The position numbers and the translations under genes were made by a program. Positions 33,250-42,804 of a stretch of 52,279 nucleotides of DNA are shown here, piece after piece. The DNA is from Clostridia bacterium (GTDB lineage: Bacteria > Bacillota > Clostridia > Oscillospirales > QAMX01), in NCBI GenBank assembly GCA_017441705.1, contig JAFRWU010000038.1, positions 1 through 52,279 on the forward strand, given 5' to 3'. Under the pieces are notes generated by a model, which ran no database searches, was not told the origin of the DNA, and saw only the letters and a list, made by a program, of their open reading frames with translations. How positions within the stretch are numbered: the first letter of the stretch is position 1; every line of letters begins with the position of its first letter.

Positions 33250-33366
33250 ATGCAGAAAAACGAACGCCCTTCCCCCACCAATCTCTGGATCCGCGTGATC
33301 GCCCTTGTCCTGGCGATCGCTTTGACCGCGGGCATCGTGGTTTACGCCGTTACGGCGATCTTCTGA
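33250..33366 (+). CDS. 38-residue single-pass membrane peptide
   Basis: This short gene directly follows fakA by 12 bp and has a good ribosome site (AAAGGAGAT). The product begins with a polar segment (MQKNERPSPTNLW), followed by one membrane helix (IRVIALVLAIALTAGIVVYA) and a few residues. A terminator follows. I do not recognise a family. The ribosome site, position and clean helix argue it is real; a membrane anchor or small subunit role is a guess. Confidence 0.7.
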   Translation: MQKNERPSPTNLWIRVIALVLAIALTAGIVVYAVTAIF

Positions 33367-33383
33367 CTCTCATCCGGTACCGT

Positions 33384-33414
33384 GGCGCGGCGTTTCCGCC
33401 GCGCCTTTTCTTTT
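33384..33414 (+). terminator. Terminator of the Asp23-fakA operon
   Basis: Stem GGCGCGGCG/CGCCGCGCC (33384-33392 with 33397-33405), loop TTTC, then TTTTCTTTT. Confidence 0.92.
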
Positions 33415-33424
33415 GCCCTCTCTC

Positions 33425-33453
33425 TTGCGGAAATCCTCCTGCTCTGCTATACT
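33425..33453 (+). promoter_or_regulatory. Promoter of the beta-helix gene
   Basis: TTGCGG (33425-33430), 17-bp spacer and TATACT (33448-33453), 45 bases before the start. Confidence 0.8.
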
Positions 33454-33498
33454 GAAGGCGGCGCCGGGCGGGATCCCGGCGAAGAAGGAGGGTTCTTT

Positions 33499-34851
33499 AT
33501 GCCTGTCAGGACTTATCGTGCGAGCGATTTCGTCCCCCTGACAAGCGACGTCCGTCTGGGCGGCGGCGACGACGTGACCCGGGGTCTTCAGGAGATCCTG
33601 GACCGCGCCAAAACCGAAGGCGGCGTGCATCTTGTCATGGACGGCGCGGCGCGCGTTTCGGGCCTTCGCGTCTACTCCAACACCACCGTCGAATGCCTCA
33701 CCCGCGACTGCGGGTTTTTCCAGACCGCGGGATCCGACTGCGCCCTGATCACCAACGCCGATTGGGATTTCTACGAACGGCGCACCCGGAACGTGCGGCT
33801 TCTGGGCGGCACCTACAATCAGGATTGCCGCCGCCAGAGCCACGACCGTCCCGTCTCCGGCGGAGAGGAAAAAAAGATCTTCGGTGAAACCCGCTACGTT
33901 TTCGCCCTGGAGTTTTACGGGATCGAGCATCTGGAGATCCGCGATCTGACGGTGCGGAATTTCCGTACCTTCGCGGTGACCGTGGGCGGATTCCGGAACG
34001 TCGTCATCGAAAACGTCTGGCTGGACCTTCCCGATCACATGCAGGCCCAGAATCAGGACGGTTTTCATTTTTGGGGCCCCGGCCGCTTCCTGACCGTGCG
34101 AAACGTGGGCGGCCGCGTCGGCGACGATTTTATGAATATCGGTCCCGATGAGATGGATCTGAAATCCTCGATCTCCGACGTGCTGGTGGACGGCGTCTTT
34201 CTGGACGACGCCGATCAGGCCATCCGCCTGCTCTCCCGGGGGACCGGGCGGCTCGACCGGGTGACTCTCCGCAACATTTCCGGCACCTACCGCAGCTTCG
34301 GTTTTTACATCAACTGCTGGTTCCCGGGGGAGACCTTCGGCGATTTCGGGAACATCTTCGTCGAAAACGTCGATCTGCGCCAGACCGCCCCCAATTACGA
34401 TTACCGGGCCCCCATGCTCTTCAGCGTGGGCGGCAACGTGGAATCGCTCACCGTAAAGAACCTGCGCCATCACAAGCCCCGGGACGGACGCGCGCTTTTC
34501 GAGCTGGGCCTTCCCTCTTACGATCTCCATTATCCCTATCGCCCGGACAACATGCCCAGGATGGAAAACGTGGAGATCGAAGGGCTCACCGTCTTCGAAG
34601 ACGGACCGGAAGCTCTCGACGCCGCGTATATCCAGGTCTTCCTGCCCATGGAGCGGCTTTCCCTGAAAAACGTGACGGTGCTCCGGAAGGACCGCGCGGA
34701 ACGGAAGGGCTGTCTTCTGTCCGTCCTGGAACAGGGCGGGATCTCTCTTCTCGCACTGAACGACGTCTACGCGACGGGATTCCGGACCCTGATCGACGGG
34801 ACCGGGCGCATCGGGGAAACCCTTTCGCAGAACGTGACCGTGCGTCCCTGA
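33499..34851 (+). CDS. Right-handed beta-helix protein, GH28-like (pectin/polysaccharide-active)
   Basis: This 450-residue intracellular-looking protein has no signal peptide. Regular repeats of the type (V/I)ENVxL, LTVRNV, DVLVDGVFL, VTLRNISG, IFVENVDL and LTVKNL mark a parallel beta-helix. The NQDGFHFWGPGRFLTVRNV and GRVGDDFMNI stretch resembles the catalytic-acid region of family 28 polygalacturonase-type hydrolases (NxDG, then GDD). Absence of export suggests action on imported oligosaccharides. The substrate is not deducible. The start has GAAGGAGGG upstream. It is monocistronic with its own promoter and terminator. Confidence 0.8.
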   Translation: MPVRTYRASDFVPLTSDVRLGGGDDVTRGLQEILDRAKTEGGVHLVMDGAARVSGLRVYSNTTVECLTRDCGFFQTAGSDCALITNADWDFYERRTRNVRLLGGTYNQDCRRQSHDRPVSGGEEKKIFGETRYVFALEFYGIEHLEIRDLTVRNFRTFAVTVGGFRNVVIENVWLDLPDHMQAQNQDGFHFWGPGRFLTVRNVGGRVGDDFMNIGPDEMDLKSSISDVLVDGVFLDDADQAIRLLSRGTGRLDRVTLRNISGTYRSFGFYINCWFPGETFGDFGNIFVENVDLRQTAPNYDYRAPMLFSVGGNVESLTVKNLRHHKPRDGRALFELGLPSYDLHYPYRPDNMPRMENVEIEGLTVFEDGPEALDAAYIQVFLPMERLSLKNVTVLRKDRAERKGCLLSVLEQGGISLLALNDVYATGFRTLIDGTGRIGETLSQNVTVRP

Positions 34852-34879
34852 AGCGCGGCTCTCTCCATATCGCAAAAAC

Positions 34880-34910
34880 AGCCGGGCGGACCTTTCGTGT
34901 CCGCCCGGCT
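34880..34910. terminator. Bidirectional terminator between the beta-helix gene and secA
   Basis: A 12-bp stem (34880-34891 with 34899-34910), with TTTCTCTCCTTT on the plus strand and GTTTTTG on the minus strand. Confidence 0.9.
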
Positions 34911-34937
34911 TTCTCTCCTTTCGGAGCGACGTCGGCT

Positions 34938-37706
<2,769 letters not shown>

Positions 37707-37722
37707 TCTATGTCCTTTCACG

Positions 37723-37737
37723 TCCCGCTGTGCGGGA
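37723..37737 (-). promoter_or_regulatory. Small hairpin next to the secA ribosome site
   Basis: TCCCGC/GCGGGA (37723-37728 with 37732-37737), a 6-bp GC stem with a 3-base loop, five bases upstream of the AAAGGA site in the secA leader. Confidence 0.4.
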
Positions 37738-37793
37738 TGTCCTTCGTTTTCTTCCTCCGGCGGCGAAAAGCGCGTCGCCTCCCGTGCCGGTCA

Positions 37794-37826
37794 TATCAGT
37801 ATACCACACTTTCGGGTATAAAGAAA
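37794..37826. promoter_or_regulatory. Overlapping divergent -10 boxes for secA and the TepA gene
   Basis: Minus-strand TATACT (37798-37803) would serve secA with -35 TTTCTT (37821-37826). Plus-strand TATAAA (37817-37822) would serve the TepA gene with -35 TATCAG (37794-37799). Each 17-bp spacer runs through the other's -10/-35 area. Both -35 boxes are weak. Confidence 0.45.
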
Positions 37827-37877
37827 GGCGAAAAGCAGAAAATATCGCCATACGGTTTCCGAAAGGAGATTTGCCCG

Positions 37878-38546
37878 ATGAACGATCCTCTTTTCCCCCC
37901 GCACGAGCCGTCCCCCGCGATCCGCTGTCTGGTGATCGTGGGACACGTCGAAGGCCATACCGAGCTTCCCGGCGGCGTCAAAACCACCAAATACGAGCAC
38001 GTCCTGCCCGCTCTGGCGGCCATGGAGGAAAGCGAGGACACCCGGGGGCTTCTGATCCTCATCAACACGGCGGGGGGCGACGTGGAGGCGGGACTCGCCA
38101 TCGCCGAGATCATCCGGGGGATGAGGACCCCCACCGCCTCCCTCGTCCTCGGCGGCGGACACTCCATCGGCGTCCCCATCGCGGTGGCGGCCGACCGGTC
38201 CTTTATCGCGCCGTCCGCCGCCATGACCATCCATCCGGTCCGGATGCAGGGCACGGTGATCGGCGCGCCGGAGACCTACGCCTATCTGGAAAAAATGCAG
38301 GACCGGATCCTCTCCTTCGTCTCCGCCAACAGCGGGCTTTCCGCCGCCGGGTACCGCCGTCTGATGAGCAACGGAGGCGGCAACGCCGGAGAGACCGGCA
38401 GCATCCTCGGAAGCCGGGAAGCGGTGGAATGCGGCCTGATCGACCGCGTCGGGACCCTTTCCGACGCCTTGGCCTATCTGAAGGAGGCCGGCGGCGTTTC
38501 TTCCTCCGCAAAGCCCGCCGAGGAAGAGCCTTCCTCTCCGGTCTGA
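37878..38546 (+). CDS. ClpP-class serine protease, TepA-like
   Basis: This 222-residue protein has the ClpP/crotonase fold. The motif LINTAGGDVEAGLAIAEII is the ClpP substrate-strand region. The catalytic Ser is probably Ser96 (LGGGHSIGVPIAVAA) and the His119 motif is MTIHPV. The length and VEGH...KTTKYEHVLPAL N-terminal stretch match YmfB/TepA, the translocation-enhancing peptidase next to DNA translocase genes in Bacillus. Here it is divergent from secA. AAAGGAGAT precedes the ATG and a strong terminator follows. Whether it cleaves signal peptides is unproved. Confidence 0.88.
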   Translation: MNDPLFPPHEPSPAIRCLVIVGHVEGHTELPGGVKTTKYEHVLPALAAMEESEDTRGLLILINTAGGDVEAGLAIAEIIRGMRTPTASLVLGGGHSIGVPIAVAADRSFIAPSAAMTIHPVRMQGTVIGAPETYAYLEKMQDRILSFVSANSGLSAAGYRRLMSNGGGNAGETGSILGSREAVECGLIDRVGTLSDALAYLKEAGGVSSSAKPAEEEPSSPV

Positions 38547-38587
38547 CTCTTTTCTTCCTTCCGCCGCGTTCCCTCCGGGCGTGAAAG

Positions 38588-38634
38588 AGCGCCGGCCGTC
38601 CCGAACGGACGGCCGGCGCTTTTCGATCTTTTTT
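38588..38634 (+). terminator. Terminator after the TepA-like gene
   Basis: A 14-bp perfect stem (38588-38601 with 38607-38620), then TTTCGATCTTTTTT. It may also end the opposing ABC transporter transcript. Confidence 0.88.
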
Positions 38635-40511
38635 CAGGTCGCAAGCCCCGCGAACTGGGTCTGGTAGAGCTCGTAGTATCTGCCCTTTGCCGCAAGCAGC
38701 TCCTCGTGATTGCCCGACTCCACGATGTGACCCGCGTCCAGCACGACGATCCTGTCGGCGTCGCGGATGGTGGAAAGCCGGTGGGCGATGATCAGGCTGG
38801 TGCGGTTCTCCATCAGCTTCAGCATGGCCTCCTGGATATGCAGCTCGGTGCGCGTGTCGATGGAGGAGGTCGCCTCGTCCAGGATCAGGATCTTCGGATC
38901 GGCCAGGACCGCCCGTGCGATGGACAGAAGCTGTCTCTGCCCCTGACTGAGGTTGGAGCCCGATTCCGAAAGCATGGTGTCGTACCCTTCGGGCAGCCGT
39001 TCCACGAAGTGGTCGGCATTGGCGATCTTTGCCGCAGCCTCGATCTCCCCGTTTCCGGCCGCGAGATTTCCGTAGCGGATGTTTTCCCGGATGGTATCCA
39101 GGAACAGCACCGTATCCTGCAGCACGATGGCGATGGCGCTGCGAAGCGTGTTTTTGGGGATATCCCGGACGTCGACGCCGTCGACCTTGATGGAGCCGGC
39201 GTCGATCTCGTAGAAGCGGGTCAGAAGGTTGACGATGGTCGTCTTGCCCGAGCCGGTGGCACCGACAATGGCGATCCTCTGCCCCTGCTTGACCGAAAGG
39301 TCGAAGTCCTTGAGGACCTGCTCGCCCTTCACGTAGGAGAAATCGATATGCTCGAAATCGATGTCGCCGCGGATATCCTCCTTGGCGAGCTCCGCCTTGC
39401 CCTCGTCGATCTCCGGCTTTTCGTCCATGACGGCGAAGACGCGCTCCGCGCCGGCGATGGCGGTCTGGATGACGTTGTACTGGTTGGCGATCTCGTTGAT
39501 CGGGCGGGTGAACTGACGGGAATAGTTGATGAACAGGGCGATGGTACCGATGGTGATCACGTCCTTCAGGGCGAGATATCCGCCCACCGCGGCGATCACC
39601 AGGAAGACGAAGTTGCCGATGAAGTTCATCACCGGGCCCATGACGCTGCCGTAGATCTGCGCTTTGATGGCGGTACGGCGCATTTCGCGGCTCAGGCCCT
39701 GGAAATGCAGGAAGCTCTTTTTCTGGGTGGAATAGGCCGTGACGGTTTTCAGCGCCGTGACCTTTTCCTCCACGTCGCCGTTGAGCGCTCCGAGGACGGC
39801 CTGCTGCTTTTTATAATACTTGCGGCTGCGGCTGGCGATAAAGCGGGTGACCACCAGACTGATCGGCACCATCAGGATGTTCAGAAGCGCCAGGAACCAG
39901 TTGTAGTAGAACATGATCGCGAGCACGCCCACCACCGTCAGGACCGACGAGACCAGGGAAGCCAGCGAGTTGGAAATGGTGTTGGAAATGGTCTCCACGT
40001 CGTTGGTCATACGGCTCATGATATCGCCGTGATTGTGCGTGTCGGTGTATCGGATGGGAAGGCGGATGATGCTCTGGAACAGGTCGTTGCGAAGGCTTCT
40101 GACCGTGGAGCGGGAAAGCTTGGCCGCCAGGATCCCCTGCATGCAGTTGATGCCCGCCTGCAGGAGATAGGTGCCGCCCATGATCAGAAGCACCTGGACA
40201 AGCGCCGGAACGTCCACGTGATCCTCGCCGTTTTCCAGCGAGATGATGTCGATGGCCTTGCCCTGCAGCGCCGGGCCAACCAGACCCAGGAGCGTCACCA
40301 CGACCACGATGCCGATCAGGGAGAAAAGCAGGATCCTGTCCCGTCCCACGTATCCGATCAGCCTCTTCAAAGTCCCGATCAGATCCTTCGGCTTTTCGAT
40401 GATCATCGGCCCCATGGGGCCTCTGCCGCCGCGGCCTCCGCCGCCGCGGTTCTGATTCTGGTTTTGCTGTTCCGCGGGAGCCTGCGCCCCTCTTCTTCTT
40501 TCTTCACTCAT
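38634..40511 (-). CDS. ABC exporter half-transporter, subunit with canonical ATP site
   Basis: This is a 625-residue membrane-ATPase fusion of the LmrA/MdlB type (six helices then an ABC domain). The Gly/Gln/Arg-rich N-terminal tail (1-35) is unusual and probably disordered. Walker A is GATGSGKTT, signature LSQGQRQLL, Walker B ILILDEATSSID with a catalytic Glu, and H-loop IAHRLS. With the 573-residue partner it should form a heterodimeric drug or lipid exporter. The ATG overlaps the partner's stop by 4 bp, so translation is coupled. Confidence 0.95.
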   Translation of the reverse strand: MSEERRRGAQAPAEQQNQNQNRGGGGRGGRGPMGPMIIEKPKDLIGTLKRLIGYVGRDRILLFSLIGIVVVVTLLGLVGPALQGKAIDIISLENGEDHVDVPALVQVLLIMGGTYLLQAGINCMQGILAAKLSRSTVRSLRNDLFQSIIRLPIRYTDTHNHGDIMSRMTNDVETISNTISNSLASLVSSVLTVVGVLAIMFYYNWFLALLNILMVPISLVVTRFIASRSRKYYKKQQAVLGALNGDVEEKVTALKTVTAYSTQKKSFLHFQGLSREMRRTAIKAQIYGSVMGPVMNFIGNFVFLVIAAVGGYLALKDVITIGTIALFINYSRQFTRPINEIANQYNVIQTAIAGAERVFAVMDEKPEIDEGKAELAKEDIRGDIDFEHIDFSYVKGEQVLKDFDLSVKQGQRIAIVGATGSGKTTIVNLLTRFYEIDAGSIKVDGVDVRDIPKNTLRSAIAIVLQDTVLFLDTIRENIRYGNLAAGNGEIEAAAKIANADHFVERLPEGYDTMLSESGSNLSQGQRQLLSIARAVLADPKILILDEATSSIDTRTELHIQEAMLKLMENRTSLIIAHRLSTIRDADRIVVLDAGHIVESGNHEELLAAKGRYYELYQTQFAGLAT

Positions 40512-42229
40512 AAGGCGGCGTCCTCCCTGATCTGAGAATCGTAAATATCTTTATACACCGCGCTGGTCTTCATCAGTTCGGCGTGCGGCCCGTCGGCGAC
40601 GATCTCGCCGTTTTCCAGGACGATGATCCGGTCGGCCGAAAGAACGCTGGCGATCCGCTGGGCGATGGTGATGACCGTGGCGCCTTCCATGTGCTTGTTC
40701 AGCTCGGCGCGCAGCTTCGCCTCGGTTTTGAAGTCCAGGGCTGAGGTGGAATCGTCGAAGATCAGGATCGGCGGCTTCTTGACCAGAGCCCGGGCGATGG
40801 CGATCCTCTGCTTCTGTCCACCCGAAAGCGAAGTGCCCTTTTCGCTGATGGGCGTGTCGTATCCCTCGTTGAACTCCTCGATGTATTCCGCGGCCTGAGC
40901 GATGGAGGCGGCCTCCATGCCTTCCTCGCGGGTATGCTCGGCGTTTCCGTACAGGATGTTCTCCATCACGGTCCCGCCGAAGATGTTGCTTGACTGCAGG
41001 ACGAAGCCGATCTTGTCCCGCAGGTTTTCCAGATTGTACTCCCGCACGTCGCGCCCGTTGATGGAGATCTTTCCTTCGGTCGCGTCGTAGAAGCGGGGGA
41101 TCAGCTGCACCAGAGAGGACTTGCCCGAGCCCGTGGCGCCGAGGATGGCGATCTTCTCTCCTCCGCGGATCTCCAGATTGACGTTCTTCACGGCGGGAAC
41201 GCCGGAAGAGTTGGGGTAGCTGAAGGTCACGTTTTCAAATCTGATGCTTTCGATGGGATCGTTGTCGGCGTGTCCTCCGTCCTTGATCGACGGCACGGTG
41301 TCCAGGACCTCCAGGATACGCCCGGCGGAAACCGAGGCGCGGGTGATGCTCATGAAGGTCATGGTCAGCATCATCACGGACATGAGGATCTGCGAGATGT
41401 AGGAGATGGCCGCCATCACCTCGCCGACCTGCATGTTGCGGGCTTCCACCTCCAGACCGCCGATCATGAGGATCGCCACCACCGAAAGGTTCATGATGAT
41501 CATCAGGGACGGACCGAAGAAGGCGAAGGTCCTTCCGACGGTGTAGCTGACCTTCAGAAGATCCTCGTTGGCGGCGCGGAACCGGTCGATCTCCTGATTC
41601 TCACGCACCAGCGATTTGATGATACGGGCGCCGGTGATATCCTCGCGCATCTTGCTGTTGACGCGGTCGAGCTTTTCCTGCATGACCTTGAAGAGCGGCC
41701 GGACCTTTTTGAAGACCAGGATCACCACCAGGAGCTGGATCGGCATCGAAACGATCATCACCAGAGCGAAGCGCGTGTTCAGCGAAAGCATCATCACGAT
41801 GCCGCCGATGAAAAACACCGGCGCGCGCACGAACATGCGGAGCATGGACGAGATGAAATCCGAAACCGCCGTCACGTCGTTGGTCAGACGGGTGATCAGC
41901 GAGCCGATCGTGAACTTGTCGGTCTGTTCAAAGGAAAAGCTCATGACCTTTTTGTACAGATCCTGTCGCAGATCGTTGGCGAACGACTGGGCTGCGCTGA
42001 TGGAAAACGCTCCCGACAGGATCCCGCACAGGCCTCCGGCGGCCACCAGGAGGAGCATCTTGACGCCGGTGGTGATGATCAGGGCCATGTCGCCGCCCAG
42101 AACGCCGTTGTCGATGATGGAGGCCATCAGGCGCGGCTGGAACAGGTCGATGATGACCTCGCCGATCATGGTCAGAGGCGCAAGGATCGCCAGCCACCAA
42201 TAGGGTTTGAGGTATTTTGCGAGTCTCAT
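40508..42229 (-). CDS. ABC exporter half-transporter, subunit with degenerate ATP site
   Basis: This 573-residue partner has six membrane helices followed by an ABC domain: Walker A GATGSGKSS, signature LSGGQKQRI. Walker B reads ILIFDDSTSALD, so the catalytic Glu is replaced by Asp, and the H-loop region is TIAQRIAS, with Gln in place of the switch His. Those two changes define the non-hydrolysing site of heterodimeric exporters such as BmrCD and TM287/288. Its start overlaps the MarR gene stop by 4 bp, giving a MarR-ABC-ABC operon. Confidence 0.95.
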   Translation of the reverse strand: MRLAKYLKPYWWLAILAPLTMIGEVIIDLFQPRLMASIIDNGVLGGDMALIITTGVKMLLLVAAGGLCGILSGAFSISAAQSFANDLRQDLYKKVMSFSFEQTDKFTIGSLITRLTNDVTAVSDFISSMLRMFVRAPVFFIGGIVMMLSLNTRFALVMIVSMPIQLLVVILVFKKVRPLFKVMQEKLDRVNSKMREDITGARIIKSLVRENQEIDRFRAANEDLLKVSYTVGRTFAFFGPSLMIIMNLSVVAILMIGGLEVEARNMQVGEVMAAISYISQILMSVMMLTMTFMSITRASVSAGRILEVLDTVPSIKDGGHADNDPIESIRFENVTFSYPNSSGVPAVKNVNLEIRGGEKIAILGATGSGKSSLVQLIPRFYDATEGKISINGRDVREYNLENLRDKIGFVLQSSNIFGGTVMENILYGNAEHTREEGMEAASIAQAAEYIEEFNEGYDTPISEKGTSLSGGQKQRIAIARALVKKPPILIFDDSTSALDFKTEAKLRAELNKHMEGATVITIAQRIASVLSADRIIVLENGEIVADGPHAELMKTSAVYKDIYDSQIREDAAL

Positions 42230-42708
42230 AGGTTCATTCCTTCCAGATTGTGATTCATTCTGCGGAGCATGGCGCGAAACGTCTCCTGCTCCTCCGGGGT
42301 AAAGCCTTCGACAAGCTCTGCATCAACCTTCAGCATGCCTTCGAACACACGCGTGTTCAGGCTTCGCCCTTCCCCGGTAAGATAGACCCGGACGGTACGC
42401 TGATCCTTCTCGTCCGGCAGCCTTGCGAGCAGTCCGTCGGCTTCCATCTTTTTCAGCGTCACGCTCACCGTAGGCGGGCTGAGATGGGTTCTCTTCGCCA
42501 GCTCCAGCTGCGTCAGTCCGTCTTCGTGCGCCAGCGGAAAGAGCAGCTTCCGGTATCCGTCCGGCATGCCGGCGATCTCCCCCGCTTTGCGCAGGCTGTC
42601 GTGCAGGCGCTTCGCGGTGAAAGAAAGCTCCATGCCGATCGTCGGGACCGGTCTTTTTTCTTCGGTCCCGGAATTCTCCGCCGCATATCCGGTTTCCTTC
42701 TCCTTCAC
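42226..42708 (-). CDS. MarR-family transcriptional regulator
   Basis: This 160-residue winged-helix regulator has DNA-recognition region LTQLELAKRTHLSPPTVSVT and wing DEKDQRTVRVYLTGEG. It probably represses its own operon with the two exporter subunits and is released by a drug-like ligand. The start is GTG with GGAGG seven bases upstream; an ATG a few bases earlier is in another frame. A palindrome lies just downstream of its promoter. Confidence 0.94.
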   Translation of the reverse strand: MKEKETGYAAENSGTEEKRPVPTIGMELSFTAKRLHDSLRKAGEIAGMPDGYRKLLFPLAHEDGLTQLELAKRTHLSPPTVSVTLKKMEADGLLARLPDEKDQRTVRVYLTGEGRSLNTRVFEGMLKVDAELVEGFTPEEQETFRAMLRRMNHNLEGMNL

Positions 42709-42731
42709 AAGGCATCCTCCTTTCGCAATTA

Positions 42732-42749
42732 ATTAGTTTTCTAACTAAT
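42732..42749 (-). promoter_or_regulatory. Probable MarR operator
   Basis: A perfect inverted repeat ATTAGTT-4-AACTAAT covers the region just downstream of the -10 box, the expected place for an autorepressor site. It matches the AT-rich palindromes bound by MarR proteins. Confidence 0.8.
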
Positions 42750-42753
42750 CATA

Positions 42754-42782
42754 AGTATAGCACCCGCCGACCGGTTTGTCAA
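42754..42782 (-). promoter_or_regulatory. Promoter of the MarR-ABC exporter operon
   Basis: Minus-strand TTGACA (42777-42782), 17-bp spacer and TATACT (42754-42759). Confidence 0.92.
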
Positions 42783-42804
42783 CGGGTGTTTCGTTTTTTT
42801 TCTT

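Noticed and set aside
42323..42715. ATG in another frame just before the MarR gene
   Set aside because: Its product is basic low-complexity sequence. The GTG at 42708 has ideal spacing to GGAGG and yields a full MarR domain.
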